64,000 bases of DNA from Paenisporosarcina quisquiliarum_A (GCF_043641925.1 NZ_JBHZRU010000001.1:1-64000); one strand, 5' to 3'. Positions 53,321 through 61,544 are shown, counted from the first letter of the stretch. A program made the numbers and translations. The notes: generated by a model from the sequence alone, not told the origin.

Positions 53321-53460
53321 TGAAGACTCCTGCGGAAAAACGAAACACGCTAGACCCCACAGAGTCAGCTGTCAAAGACAGATGAGTCGAGGAGGCTAGC
53401 GTTTCGTCCGTGGAAAGCGAAAGAAATAGCGGACCACCTTCTTTTTCATTCAAGTGCAAA
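53321..53460 (-). repeat. Dispersed palindromic repeat element, copy 3 (inverted)
   Basis: In reverse orientation this copy shows the same frame: GACTCCTGCGG (inverted end), arms CGAAACACGCTAG (53341-53353) and CTAGCGTTTCG (53396-53406), and the right-end motif GTGGAAAGCGAAAGAA then GGACCACCTT (53410-53440). The arms have a different sequence from copies 1 and 2 but still pair. The spacer 53031-53320 between copies 2 and 3 has no gene I can support. Confidence 0.75.
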
Positions 53461-53519
53461 AGTTATATATTCAAATTTTATGAGGCTATATAAATTAGTG
53501 TCCGTTTGTCAACAATCTG

Positions 53520-53549
53520 AAAGCTTGCACCTGAAAAGGTGCAAGCTTT
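53520..53549. terminator. Hairpin family T, copy 2
   Basis: Identical 30-base palindrome to 52848-52877, followed by TTTCTTT. Together the two copies bracket the whole repeat block. It may also end the minus-strand-facing or plus-strand read-through near the GDPD gene. Confidence 0.8.
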
Positions 53550-53584
53550 TTCTTTGCTAATAAAATGCTATTAAACTGAAATTC

Positions 53585-54490
53585 TTAAGATTTATCAGCT
53601 AATAATTGAACAGCAATGTCAGGGCGGTCAGTTATAATCCCTTTTGCACCGGCTACGAGTAATCTTTCCATCGTTTCTTTATCATTGATTGTCCAATAGT
53701 GTACTGGAACATTCAACTTCGAAAGGAAGTGAATAAATCCAGCTCCGTCTAAAGGAAATACACCTGATTTAACCGGAATCTGCATCACATCTGTACGTGG
53801 ATGATAAAGGTGTCCAAATTGACTTGTGTATGCAGAGTAAGCTTTACGTACTTCATTTTCGCCTGCACCTAGAGCTACATTATTTTGAGCATATAGATTA
53901 AAACGATCGATTTGTTCATCGAAGAAACTCGTTACAACAACACGATGCTGTGCACCCATTTCTTCAATCAATCGCCATAACTTAGAAGGGATTAAACTAC
54001 CTTCATATGTTTCAGGTGAATCTTTCATATCGATATTAATAAGCATTTGAGGGAATTGCTCAAATAGTTCTCTTAATGTTGTAACACTTTCTCCTTGACC
54101 TCGATACGCATATTCTTGTTGTTCATTTAAAAAATGGTAACCAAAATCTAAAAGTTTAAGTTCATCTAAAGTCATATCAGCAACCCGACCTGCACCATCA
54201 GTTGTCCGATCAACATATTCATCGTGAAAAACAATAATTTCTTCATCTTTCGTTAGACGAATATCTATTTCAAATCCATGTACACCTAACTCAGCTGCAT
54301 TTTTAAAAGCAACCATCGTATTTTCAGGAGCGATTAGTGAACCACCTCTATGGGCAAGAATAATGGGTGAATCATATTGAAGAGCTTGTTTGTCTTCTCT
54401 TTTTTGAGGCTTTGAAATTGCCTTAGAGCCTGCCCATGCAGCTGCACCAGCAGCAGCGATTGCAATTGCTACCTTTGTTTTCTTTCCCAT
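53585..54490 (-). CDS. Glycerophosphodiester phosphodiesterase
   Basis: The 301-residue enzyme hydrolyses glycerophosphodiesters to glycerol-3-phosphate and an alcohol. An Ala-rich hydrophobic N-terminal segment (residues 6-24) probably anchors or exports it. GDPD motifs follow: HRGGSLIAPENTMVAFKNA (catalytic His, about residue 46), EIDIRLTKDEEIIVFHDEYVDRTT with metal Glu/Asp and second His, and INIDMKDSP. The end has WTINDKETM and GIITDRPD. GAGGAGG precedes the ATG. It is an insertion between ylbF and ylbG relative to B. subtilis. Confidence 0.92.
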   Translation of the reverse strand: MGKKTKVAIAIAAAGAAAWAGSKAISKPQKREDKQALQYDSPIILAHRGGSLIAPENTMVAFKNAAELGVHGFEIDIRLTKDEEIIVFHDEYVDRTTDGAGRVADMTLDELKLLDFGYHFLNEQQEYAYRGQGESVTTLRELFEQFPQMLINIDMKDSPETYEGSLIPSKLWRLIEEMGAQHRVVVTSFFDEQIDRFNLYAQNNVALGAGENEVRKAYSAYTSQFGHLYHPRTDVMQIPVKSGVFPLDGAGFIHFLSKLNVPVHYWTINDKETMERLLVAGAKGIITDRPDIAVQLLADKS

Positions 54491-54619
54491 ATCTATTTCC
54501 TCCTCAAAAACGTGCTTCTGTCTATTATAACGGATTGAATATAAAACTGTAAGCTACAAGCGGTTGCGATACTTTTCACCCATATGTTATTCTTTATGAT
54601 AAGAAAAGAGGGAAATCGC

Positions 54620-54892
54620 ATGAATGACCGACAAGGACTTATTGTATACGTGCATCATTTAAAACAAGCTAAATCGCTTCGAAAATATGGGCATGTCCAA
54701 TTCATATCTAGAAAATTAAAATATGTGGTAATGTATTGCGATCTCGACCAGATTGAAACGATTTCTACCAAAATCTCTCGATTACCTTTTGTTAAAGCCG
54801 TTACCCCATCATATCGTCCATTTGTAAAGACGGAATATGAGAATTCAAAGCCAGATAAAGCGAAAGAATACGATTATAAAACCGGATTATAA
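54620..54892 (+). CDS. ylbG: YlbG family protein (DUF2129)
   Basis: The 90-residue cytosolic protein matches YlbG: RQGLIVYVHHLKQAKSLRKYGHVQFISRKLKYVVMY and FVKAVTPSYRPF are characteristic. The function is unknown. The ATG at 54620 follows GAGGG; an ATG 12 codons upstream lacks a ribosome binding site. The C-terminus is charged and variable. It converges with the next minus-strand gene. Confidence 0.9.
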   Translation: MNDRQGLIVYVHHLKQAKSLRKYGHVQFISRKLKYVVMYCDLDQIETISTKISRLPFVKAVTPSYRPFVKTEYENSKPDKAKEYDYKTGL

Positions 54893-54909
54893 TCTTACAG
54901 CCAGCTCTT

Positions 54910-55299
54910 CTATGACAGAGGTGGTAGTATATGATGCAACCTTAATATTCCCGTTAAATACTGATGATATAATGCTGGTTCAGCAAAATAAGATGAGTGT
55001 TTTACTTCAAGACGGTGTGGGACTTTGTTCATTTCCTGCACCGTTTTTTCAACTAATTGTAACCGTTTACTCGGTTTATTCGTTTGGATGGTAATACCTT
55101 CTCTACATAAATAGATGGGCGTAAATTTACTCTCACCTGAAGGTTTTAATATTAAAGCTATACTTACACATAAAACATTATTTTTTGTCGTCGATAAAAT
55201 ACATACATTATGATAACGGTGTTGGTTTGTTTGCATTAATTCACATAATTCATATAAATCACTATAACCTTCACCTAGTTCTATAAAGCGTTGAATCAC
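54910..55299 (-). CDS. Conserved hypothetical protein
   Basis: The 129-residue soluble protein starts MIQRFIELGEGYSDLYELCELM and has a central IYLCREGI segment. No signal peptide, TM helix or catalytic motif is visible. I believe similar proteins occur near ylbG in other Bacillales but cannot give a reliable family name. The start is GTG at 55299 with AAAGGGTG upstream. It is divergent from the next gene. Confidence 0.68.
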   Translation of the reverse strand: MIQRFIELGEGYSDLYELCELMQTNQHRYHNVCILSTTKNNVLCVSIALILKPSGESKFTPIYLCREGITIQTNKPSKRLQLVEKTVQEMNKVPHRLEVKHSSYFAEPALYHQYLTGILRLHHILPPLS

Positions 55300-55350
55300 A
55301 ATAGCACACCCTTTCCATCACATTTTACCACGGTGCAGGAGGTCTGGCAC

Positions 55351-56772
55351 ATGAAATTAGCGAGTGGGTTAGTTTCTCTATTATTATTTATGAATATCAT
55401 TATGCTTTTTTTTCAGTATCAAGTTTACTCTACAAGCTTGAATGAAAAGGAAAGTGCATTTTCCTATTCCCAAGAAGTGAGTGTAACCTACCGAGATCAA
55501 CGATTCTTTATTCAACATAAATTTACTCAGTTACCTAAAAACGAAATGACGATAACCTGGCCATTACATAGTGAAAATCGTGCATGTTTTATTGAAAATG
55601 GTGACAGTTGTTCGCGGTTGTCAGAGGATTTATATGCCTTTGAAGAGGGTGAAAACGCAGAACAACATATTTCTTATGAAATCCCGGTTAAAGACCCACT
55701 TACTAAACAACAGTTATGGAAGGGTGTATTTGCCACATTGACAGGCGGGTCTGTCAGCCATTCGATGGTTCATGTAACGGATGTCACCAAATCCAAAGGG
55801 CTATGGTTAACTGGACTACCTGCGATTGGAAAGGAATCTTTATCACTTGTTGACTACAAATTATTTAACGGTAAGGGTGGAGTTACTGATTTGTATTGGC
55901 AACAAGATGACTACCCTGCGGTGTTTAAAGATCATCAGCTTTCAATTTATGCAGACCAACCTTTAACTGATGAAACTAAAAACACATTTAAAGACATAAA
56001 TCTCGCTGATTCGAAGCACGTGGCTGTTATTGTCAATAATCAAGCAAGTGATTTACAAGCCAATCGATTTGTTTTTATTCCCGCGATAGAAATTCCAACT
56101 GTAAAAAATGATATTATTTTAAAAAGTGTACAAAGTAGCTATTCATTTTCCGCTAATACTACTCATTCGATTGAAGTTATCGCATCTTTTTTAACCAATC
56201 AAACCATTGGTTCTGAAAAAAGCAAACGGATGTACGATGAGTTAATGACATATATGACAACTTCTCAAATTGAAGAGTGGATTGACCAGTTAAAGAGTCT
56301 AAAAAGCGAAGCCGTTTCGCCAAAACTATTGGACGAAGTTTTGACCAAAACTTTGAACCAAAAAACATCATTTTTTGAACTTAACGAACAGTTAGGAGAT
56401 AAACAATTCCCTTTACTTTTTGAAGATACAAGGACAGTCTATATTAATGAACTTGAACAAAAAAATATGAAGGTCATTTTTAATGATGGACGCGTCTTAT
56501 ATTCTGTAGAACCAATGATGTCATTACTTGGTTACACGATGGATAAAGGCAAAAATGGTTATTACATTAAAAATGCAGCTAGATCTTTCCGTTTCCCGAT
56601 GATTGAGCCTTTTTATGTGTTTAATGAACGCAGATATGAAGTTCTCTCGCAACCAATTGAGGAATTGGCAGGTGCTTATTACATCGAAGAATCGTGGCTC
56701 ATTCGTTTGTTTTTAGTTGATATACAAAAAGAAGAAGGGCGTATTAATATTACACCATCAGCTCTTTTCTAA
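55351..56772 (+). CDS. Membrane-anchored extracellular protein, unrecognised
   Basis: The 473-residue protein starts with one TM helix (residues 4-21, VSLLLFMNIIMLFFQYQVY-like), and the rest is predicted to lie outside the cell. The C-terminal 100 residues (VIFNDGRVLYSVEPMMSLLGYTMDKGKNGY) recall the copper-amine-oxidase-N-like stalk domain common in Bacillales surface proteins. The middle is not recognised. The start at 55351 has AGGAGG eight bases upstream; a frame 20 codons longer lacks a site. It precedes rsmD by 13 bases and may share its transcript. Confidence 0.72.
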   Translation: MKLASGLVSLLLFMNIIMLFFQYQVYSTSLNEKESAFSYSQEVSVTYRDQRFFIQHKFTQLPKNEMTITWPLHSENRACFIENGDSCSRLSEDLYAFEEGENAEQHISYEIPVKDPLTKQQLWKGVFATLTGGSVSHSMVHVTDVTKSKGLWLTGLPAIGKESLSLVDYKLFNGKGGVTDLYWQQDDYPAVFKDHQLSIYADQPLTDETKNTFKDINLADSKHVAVIVNNQASDLQANRFVFIPAIEIPTVKNDIILKSVQSSYSFSANTTHSIEVIASFLTNQTIGSEKSKRMYDELMTYMTTSQIEEWIDQLKSLKSEAVSPKLLDEVLTKTLNQKTSFFELNEQLGDKQFPLLFEDTRTVYINELEQKNMKVIFNDGRVLYSVEPMMSLLGYTMDKGKNGYYIKNAARSFRFPMIEPFYVFNERRYEVLSQPIEELAGAYYIEESWLIRLFLVDIQKEEGRINITPSALF

Positions 56773-56785
56773 GGAGGAACCATAC

Positions 56786-57388
56786 TTGAGAGTGATTTCC
56801 GGAATTTGTAAGGGATTACCAATAAAAGCTGTGCCAGGTTCGAACACAAGACCTACAACTGACAAAGTGAAGGAATCCATTTTCAATATGATAGGTCCAT
56901 ATTTCGAAGGTGGACTTGCGGTTGACTTATTCGCAGGGAGCGGGAGTTTAGGGATTGAAGCTTTAAGTAGAGGAATCGATTCATGTATTTTCATCGAAAA
57001 AGATGCAAAGGCTATCCAAACGATTCATGAAAACTTAAAGAAATGTCATTTAGAAGAACAAGCTGAGGTCTTTCGAGTAGATGCTTTAAGAGCGATCAAA
57101 GCAATGGAAAAACGTGAATTAACGATTGATTTATTATTTTTAGATCCTCCTTATCATAAAGCTGATTTGTATGATTTAGTGGGTATACTAGCAGAAAAAG
57201 GATTGCTTAGTCCAGATGCAATAATCATGTGTGAGCATGAGAAAACAGTTCCCTTACCCGATCACTATCATGAATTTAAACTATCGCGAAGAGAAACTTA
57301 CGGTAGCACGGTCATATCGATTTATAGAATGCTGAATGAAGAAGGAGATTTACATGAAGAAAATCGCAGTAGTACCGGGCAGTTTTGA
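56786..57388 (+). CDS. rsmD: 16S rRNA (guanine966-N2)-methyltransferase RsmD
   Basis: The 200-residue SAM-dependent enzyme methylates G966 of 16S rRNA in the 30S subunit. Features: RVISGICKGLPIKAVPGSNTRPTTDKVKE start, SAM loop VDLFAGSGSLGIEALSRG (about residue 46), and catalytic LFLDPPYHKA (about 125). It matches YlbH. TTG at 56786 has AAGGAGG eight bases upstream. The 3' end overlaps coaD by 35 bases, coupling the two genes. Confidence 0.93.
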   Translation: MRVISGICKGLPIKAVPGSNTRPTTDKVKESIFNMIGPYFEGGLAVDLFAGSGSLGIEALSRGIDSCIFIEKDAKAIQTIHENLKKCHLEEQAEVFRVDALRAIKAMEKRELTIDLLFLDPPYHKADLYDLVGILAEKGLLSPDAIIMCEHEKTVPLPDHYHEFKLSRRETYGSTVISIYRMLNEEGDLHEENRSSTGQF

Positions 57389-57842
57389 TCCAGTTACATA
57401 CGGTCATTTAGATATTATAAAACGAGGCGCATCGGTTTTTGATGAAATTCGCGTGGTTGTTTTAAATAACTCGTCCAAAAAACCATTATTTACAATTGAA
57501 GAAAGAATGGATTTAATCCGTCAAGTTACAACCTCATTGCCGAATGTGCATGTCGATTCTTTCTCCGGATTACTTGTCGAGTATGCAAAAAATGTGAATG
57601 CTCATGCTATTGTTCGAGGCTTGAGAGCCGTTTCTGATTTTGAATACGAAATGCAGATTACTTCCATGAACCGAGTGCTAGACGAAAATATTGAAACATT
57701 TTTCATCATGACGAATAATCAGTATTCGTTCTTGAGTTCTAGCATCGTTAAAGAAGTTGCTAAATACGGTGGGAACATATCAGAGTTAGTTCCTAAACAA
57801 GTAGAGCTTGCTTTGAAAGAAAAATACGAAGCAAATAAATAA
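57354..57842 (+). CDS. coaD: Phosphopantetheine adenylyltransferase
   Basis: The 162-residue enzyme makes dephospho-CoA from 4'-phosphopantetheine and ATP. It has the nucleotidyltransferase motif VPGSFDPVTYGHLDII with its (T/H)xGH, VRGLRAVSDFEYE and the C-terminal QYSFLSSSIVKEVAKYGGN. The start at 57354 has AAGGAG six bases upstream, located in rsmD. The rsmD-coaD pair is conserved in most Firmicutes. Confidence 0.96.
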   Translation: MKKIAVVPGSFDPVTYGHLDIIKRGASVFDEIRVVVLNNSSKKPLFTIEERMDLIRQVTTSLPNVHVDSFSGLLVEYAKNVNAHAIVRGLRAVSDFEYEMQITSMNRVLDENIETFFIMTNNQYSFLSSSIVKEVAKYGGNISELVPKQVELALKEKYEANK

Positions 57843-57905
57843 CACTTTTTGGTATTACCGAAATCAGATTTCCGATGATAAAATATTGAATTACATATGA
57901 AAAGG

Positions 57906-57942
57906 GATAGCAAATCTTAGTGATTTCGCTATCCTTTTTTGT
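57906..57942 (+). terminator. Terminator after coaD
   Basis: Stem GGATAGC/GCTATCC with inner AAATC/GATTT and a T6 run. Confidence 0.88.
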
Positions 57943-58002
57943 GTTAGAAAGTTTAGGTCCATCTTTTTTTAGATGAAAAAATAAGTAAAAGAACTAATAT
58001 GG

Positions 58003-58140
58003 GGCTGCTAAAGCAGCCTTTACTGTTGGAAACTCCTGGGCTTTCGCGCGTAGGATACGAAATTGAGTGAAAGGTACGTGATTGAACGTGAAAGATCTCG
58101 ATTTGAAAGTGAAAGACTGCCACTTGAAAGTGAAAGCTCA
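58003..58140. repeat. 21-bp periodic repeat array, family C, with hairpin
   Basis: Four GTGAAAG units begin at 58067, 58088, 58109 and 58130, exactly 21 bp apart, each preceded by TTGAA; the intervening bases vary. Upstream is a hairpin GGCTGC/GCAGCC (58003-58008 and 58013-58018) followed by CTGTTGG; the branched palindrome at 1826-1904 also has GGCTGCA/TGCAGCC and CTGTTGG before its array. It lies in the convergent 387-base gap between coaD and ylbJ. No gene was found there. Confidence 0.75.
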
Positions 58141-58229
58141 AAATGAGGAGGTCCCCACAGAAGCGTAGTGAAATATTATCAGTAATCTTCAAAAAGTCGA
58201 TTGATAGTTAAAATATCTTCATCGAGATT

Positions 58230-59120
58230 TTATTGGAAAAATAAGAACCATATCAATGTAAGTAAAATGAAGTGAAGTAAGCGGTAAGTAAAATAAGGCT
58301 TGAGCGAAAGTGCAGCTGATTTTGCTAAAACAATGACTTGCATATGTATACTCACGCCGTTAAAAGATAAGATCGCCACTGCTAGTATTGAGAAAAACGC
58401 TTCCGAAGCAAACATCCGGTGAGCTATCTCCAAGCCAGCCGTCATTTCAAACAATGAATATATAAACACCACAAACTGAGATGACATATTTCCAAACACA
58501 AACTTTATGACAGCTGAAATAACTGTACTGACTGTTGTGAAAAATACCACAGTCGTTGCTACTAAGAGCAAAATCGATGCCGTTTGATGAACACCTTCGC
58601 TAAATGGTGATTGAACCTGTTTTAAATTCACTTTTTCCATAGCCGGTTGATTGGAGAAAAGGCGTTGAGAAAAAAGTAAGAATAACGCATTGATAAGGTG
58701 AATTAAGACAAGAATGAGTAGACCTTTTTTAGGGGAGGAGAGAAATTGCGTTCCTACAACACCCATAACAAACATTGGACTTGGTGCGTGACAAATGCCA
58801 ATTAAATGACTAGCCGTTTTGGAACTAAGCATTTTAGCTTTTACGAGAGTGGATATAGTGGCAGCTCCTGTAGGAAATCCACCAAAAGCACCTATTCCAT
58901 AAATTTTTAAATTGTTAATAAAGCTGGGTTGCCAAGCGTTTTGTTTATATAAGACATAGAGTAGCCATTGTGAAACAACAAGGTACGGAAGTAAATAGGG
59001 AAGCAATCTATGTATAAAAACATCTAGCCCAAGCTTAGCTCCTTGGTGTGCGATTCCAGGTAAGAAAATAAACAAGATCATTAAGGACCAACAGATGAAT
59101 ATATTAGTTTTATAGAGCAT
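58230..59120 (-). CDS. ylbJ: Sporulation membrane protein YlbJ (short form)
   Basis: The 296-residue polytopic protein matches the sporulation protein YlbJ, which is made in the mother cell and needed for heat-resistant spores in B. subtilis. Features: FIHRLLPYLLPYLVVSQWLLY, GAFGGFPTGAATISTLV and HLIGICHAPSPMFVMGVVGTQFL (Gate/nucleoside-recognition-type repeats), about eight TM helices. It is clearly shorter than the roughly 400 residues I recall for B. subtilis. The ATG at 59120 has a GGGG ribosome binding region. It is divergent from ylbL. The patatin gene ylbK, found between them in B. subtilis, is absent. Confidence 0.85.
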   Translation of the reverse strand: MLYKTNIFICWSLMILFIFLPGIAHQGAKLGLDVFIHRLLPYLLPYLVVSQWLLYVLYKQNAWQPSFINNLKIYGIGAFGGFPTGAATISTLVKAKMLSSKTASHLIGICHAPSPMFVMGVVGTQFLSSPKKGLLILVLIHLINALFLLFSQRLFSNQPAMEKVNLKQVQSPFSEGVHQTASILLLVATTVVFFTTVSTVISAVIKFVFGNMSSQFVVFIYSLFEMTAGLEIAHRMFASEAFFSILAVAILSFNGVSIHMQVIVLAKSAALSLKPYFTYRLLHFILLTLIWFLFFQ

Positions 59121-59145
59121 GTGATATTTCCCCGTTTCAATCGTT

Positions 59146-59174
59146 TTGTCAGAACTTTTTGTGCGTGCTACACT
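59146..59174 (+). promoter_or_regulatory. Sigma-A promoter of ylbL
   Basis: TTGTCA (59146-59151) and TACACT (59169-59174) with a 17-bp spacer, 47 bases before the start. Confidence 0.65.
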
Positions 59175-59220
59175 ATGTATATGGAATAAAAATGATGTTC
59201 ATGATGGAGGTCAACGTTAG

Positions 59221-60270
59221 ATGCCAAAGAAAAGCACCATAGGTTTTTTTATCGCCTGTGTATTTTTATTGAGCGCTACATTTTACCCGGTAGACGCATA
59301 CATATCTAAACCAGGTGGAGCTTATCCTCTTGATCCGTTAGTGAAGGTGCAAGGTGGAGATACGGATGACGAAGGATCGATGAGTCTTATGACAATCGCA
59401 TTAGCAAAAGCCACTCCCATTACCTATGCATGGGCTAAGGTTGCGAATCATCAACATATTCTTCCATCCAATCACGTACGAAATCCGAATGAAGACGAGG
59501 ATGAATACACCATTCGGCAGTTGAAATTAATGTCCCAATCTCAATTTAATGCCATATTAGTGGCTTTTCAAAAAGCAGATAAACCTTATGAAGTTAACAC
59601 AAACGGGGTATTTGTTTTAAATGTGCTTCCGGACGGAGCCGCTGATGGTTTATTGAAAGCCGGAGATAAAATACTTCGAATTGATGATGTGAAAAGTAAT
59701 AGTCAAGAAAAGGTCATTTCGTATTTACAAGAAAAGAAAGTAAATGACATCGTTCAACTTGAAATTGAACGGAAGGAAAAGGTTGAAGTAGTCGATATCA
59801 AGTTGAAACCAATTCCAGGTGATGATTCTCGAGCGGGGTTAGGGATTACCTTTATGGAGGATAAGACGATTACGACAACCCCAAATGTCTTAATTAAGTC
59901 TGAGGATATTGGTGGTCCGTCAGCGGGGTTAATGTTTACGCTTGAGTTGTTGAATCAATTGGAAGAAGAGGATTTGACAAAAGGCTATGCGATTGCGGGT
60001 ACAGGAGAAATGAAAAGTACAGGTGAAGTAGGGCGTATAGGAGGCATCGATCTGAAAGTAGTGGCTGCAGATGCTGCAGGGATTGAGGTTTTCTTTGCAC
60101 CGGATGATGAATTACCTGAAGAGGTTCTTATCAATAATCCAACATTGCGCTCAAATTATGAAGATGCACGTGACGCAGCAAAAGAAATAGGCACGAAAAT
60201 GAAAATCGTGCCAGTGAAAACAATTGATGATGCATTAGATTATTTAGAACAATTGGAACCTAAAGCGTAA
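59221..60270 (+). CDS. ylbL: YlbL PDZ/Lon-type membrane protease
   Basis: The 349-residue protease has an N-terminal TM/signal anchor (about 7-26), a PDZ domain (about 110-190, GVFVLNVLPDGAADGLLKAGDKIL) and a Lon-type Ser-Lys protease domain. Catalytic Ser is in GGPSAGLMFTLE (about residue 235) and Lys in the GGIDLKVVAA segment (about 280). Streptococcal SepM is a relative that processes a signal peptide outside the cell. A GGAGG ribosome binding site is 10 bases from the ATG. The stop abuts the stop of the next gene with no spacer. Confidence 0.92.
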   Translation: MPKKSTIGFFIACVFLLSATFYPVDAYISKPGGAYPLDPLVKVQGGDTDDEGSMSLMTIALAKATPITYAWAKVANHQHILPSNHVRNPNEDEDEYTIRQLKLMSQSQFNAILVAFQKADKPYEVNTNGVFVLNVLPDGAADGLLKAGDKILRIDDVKSNSQEKVISYLQEKKVNDIVQLEIERKEKVEVVDIKLKPIPGDDSRAGLGITFMEDKTITTTPNVLIKSEDIGGPSAGLMFTLELLNQLEEEDLTKGYAIAGTGEMKSTGEVGRIGGIDLKVVAADAAGIEVFFAPDDELPEEVLINNPTLRSNYEDARDAAKEIGTKMKIVPVKTIDDALDYLEQLEPKA

Positions 60271-61479
60271 TTATCTAATAGGTGGCTGTCGATAGTCACG
60301 TCCAATTGGTTGATTAAAAGCATGGGATTGAATACCAAGAGTGTACAAATCGGTCGCTTTAATATCATGAGATAACATCGAATCTTTTACTGCCCCAACT
60401 CGACTTACGAGAGGCAATGAAAGATTTTTTTTATGTTCATTTAAATAACGTTGTCCCATTTCCGTCATCCCAAGTAGACGGAGATAAGTAGGACTGGAAG
60501 ACTGTTTTAAATCATCCCAAGTAAAACCTGTATAGATATGGGTTAGCATGCGTTGGATTCTGGTCCATGTGTAGCGTTTGGATTTAACAACTTCCATAAA
60601 AGTTTCAAAAGTGTTGGATTTTTGAGCTGCTTCCTTTAGTAAATACTCAATGCCTTCTGTAACTTCGGCATAAGAAGCTAGTTGCTCTATGGATGAACGA
60701 ATAATTTGGAATCTTAAGTATGGATAGAAATGCTGCCAGCTTCCAAAAGATCCGATATTCAATTGCCATTCCACAATGTTTTGTAAAGAAGCTTTCGGTA
60801 AAAGTGGCGTTAAGTCACTAATCCCTTGATCATTAAATATAACTTTACGAATACCTGTTGCGCTTGCAATGCTTTGACCAGGGAGAACGTCATCATGATA
60901 GCCTGAGACTATTCGTTGAATCGTTACCGGTTGAATGGACGCCTGGAGTTGATATGCAGCTTCAATATAATGATAGCCAAGAATATTGTTTGGTTGAGAC
61001 AAATCCACAAACGGTTGATTATATCCTTTAATAAGGTCAGCATAGGCTTCATTTAAAGCTTTTGGATAACTCATTCCTGTTTTCATGAATTGATTAATGG
61101 ATTGTTGGTAAGACTCTTGTTGTGAGGTTATTAAATCATAGGTGTTAATAAAGGGTTCAATTGATCCTTGTTCGCTACCAAAACAGAAATCCGTGCATCC
61201 AGCGGCTTCTAAGAGGGCAATTGAACCTTTTGCGAAATCACTTGCTTGAGCTGTAGCGAATACATATGGCAATTCTATGACAATGTCAACGCCACCTTGC
61301 AGTGCCATCTTAGTCCGACTCCATTTATCAACAAGTGCGGGTTCACCTCTTTGAAGGAAATTCCCGCTCATTACAGCAATAACAACATCTGACCCTGTAT
61401 TCTTGCGTGATTCTTTGATATGATATAAATGTCCGTTATGAAACGGATTATGTTCAACGACGACTCCGGTTGCTCGCAA
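60271..61479 (-). CDS. tmcAL: tRNA(Met) cytidine acetate ligase TmcAL
   Basis: The 402-residue enzyme (formerly YlbM) makes acetyl-AMP and transfers acetate to N4 of the wobble cytidine (C34) of elongator tRNA-Met. The nucleotidyltransferase start ATGVVVEHNPFHNGHLYHI holds the HxGH-type motif. GNFLQRGEPALVDKWSR follows, and SATGIRK lies near residue 200. The start is TTG at 61479 (MRATGVVV), with AAGGGGG nine bases upstream. It is convergent with ylbL at zero distance. Confidence 0.94.
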   Translation of the reverse strand: MRATGVVVEHNPFHNGHLYHIKESRKNTGSDVVIAVMSGNFLQRGEPALVDKWSRTKMALQGGVDIVIELPYVFATAQASDFAKGSIALLEAAGCTDFCFGSEQGSIEPFINTYDLITSQQESYQQSINQFMKTGMSYPKALNEAYADLIKGYNQPFVDLSQPNNILGYHYIEAAYQLQASIQPVTIQRIVSGYHDDVLPGQSIASATGIRKVIFNDQGISDLTPLLPKASLQNIVEWQLNIGSFGSWQHFYPYLRFQIIRSSIEQLASYAEVTEGIEYLLKEAAQKSNTFETFMEVVKSKRYTWTRIQRMLTHIYTGFTWDDLKQSSSPTYLRLLGMTEMGQRYLNEHKKNLSLPLVSRVGAVKDSMLSHDIKATDLYTLGIQSHAFNQPIGRDYRQPPIR

Positions 61480-61544
61480 AAGTGTAAACCCCCTTCAATA
61501 ATCTTAATTATACGGGGGAAAAAATAGTGTGACAAGAAATTATC

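Noticed and set aside
53190..53399. 69-codon open frame between element copies 2 and 3
   Set aside because: No ribosome binding site, and the second half is the inverted repeat element.
57953..58192. 79-codon minus-strand open frame through the 58.1-kb repeat array
   Set aside because: It has repeated FHFQ-like heptads only because a 21-bp repeat keeps the frame open. There is no ribosome binding site and no family resemblance.
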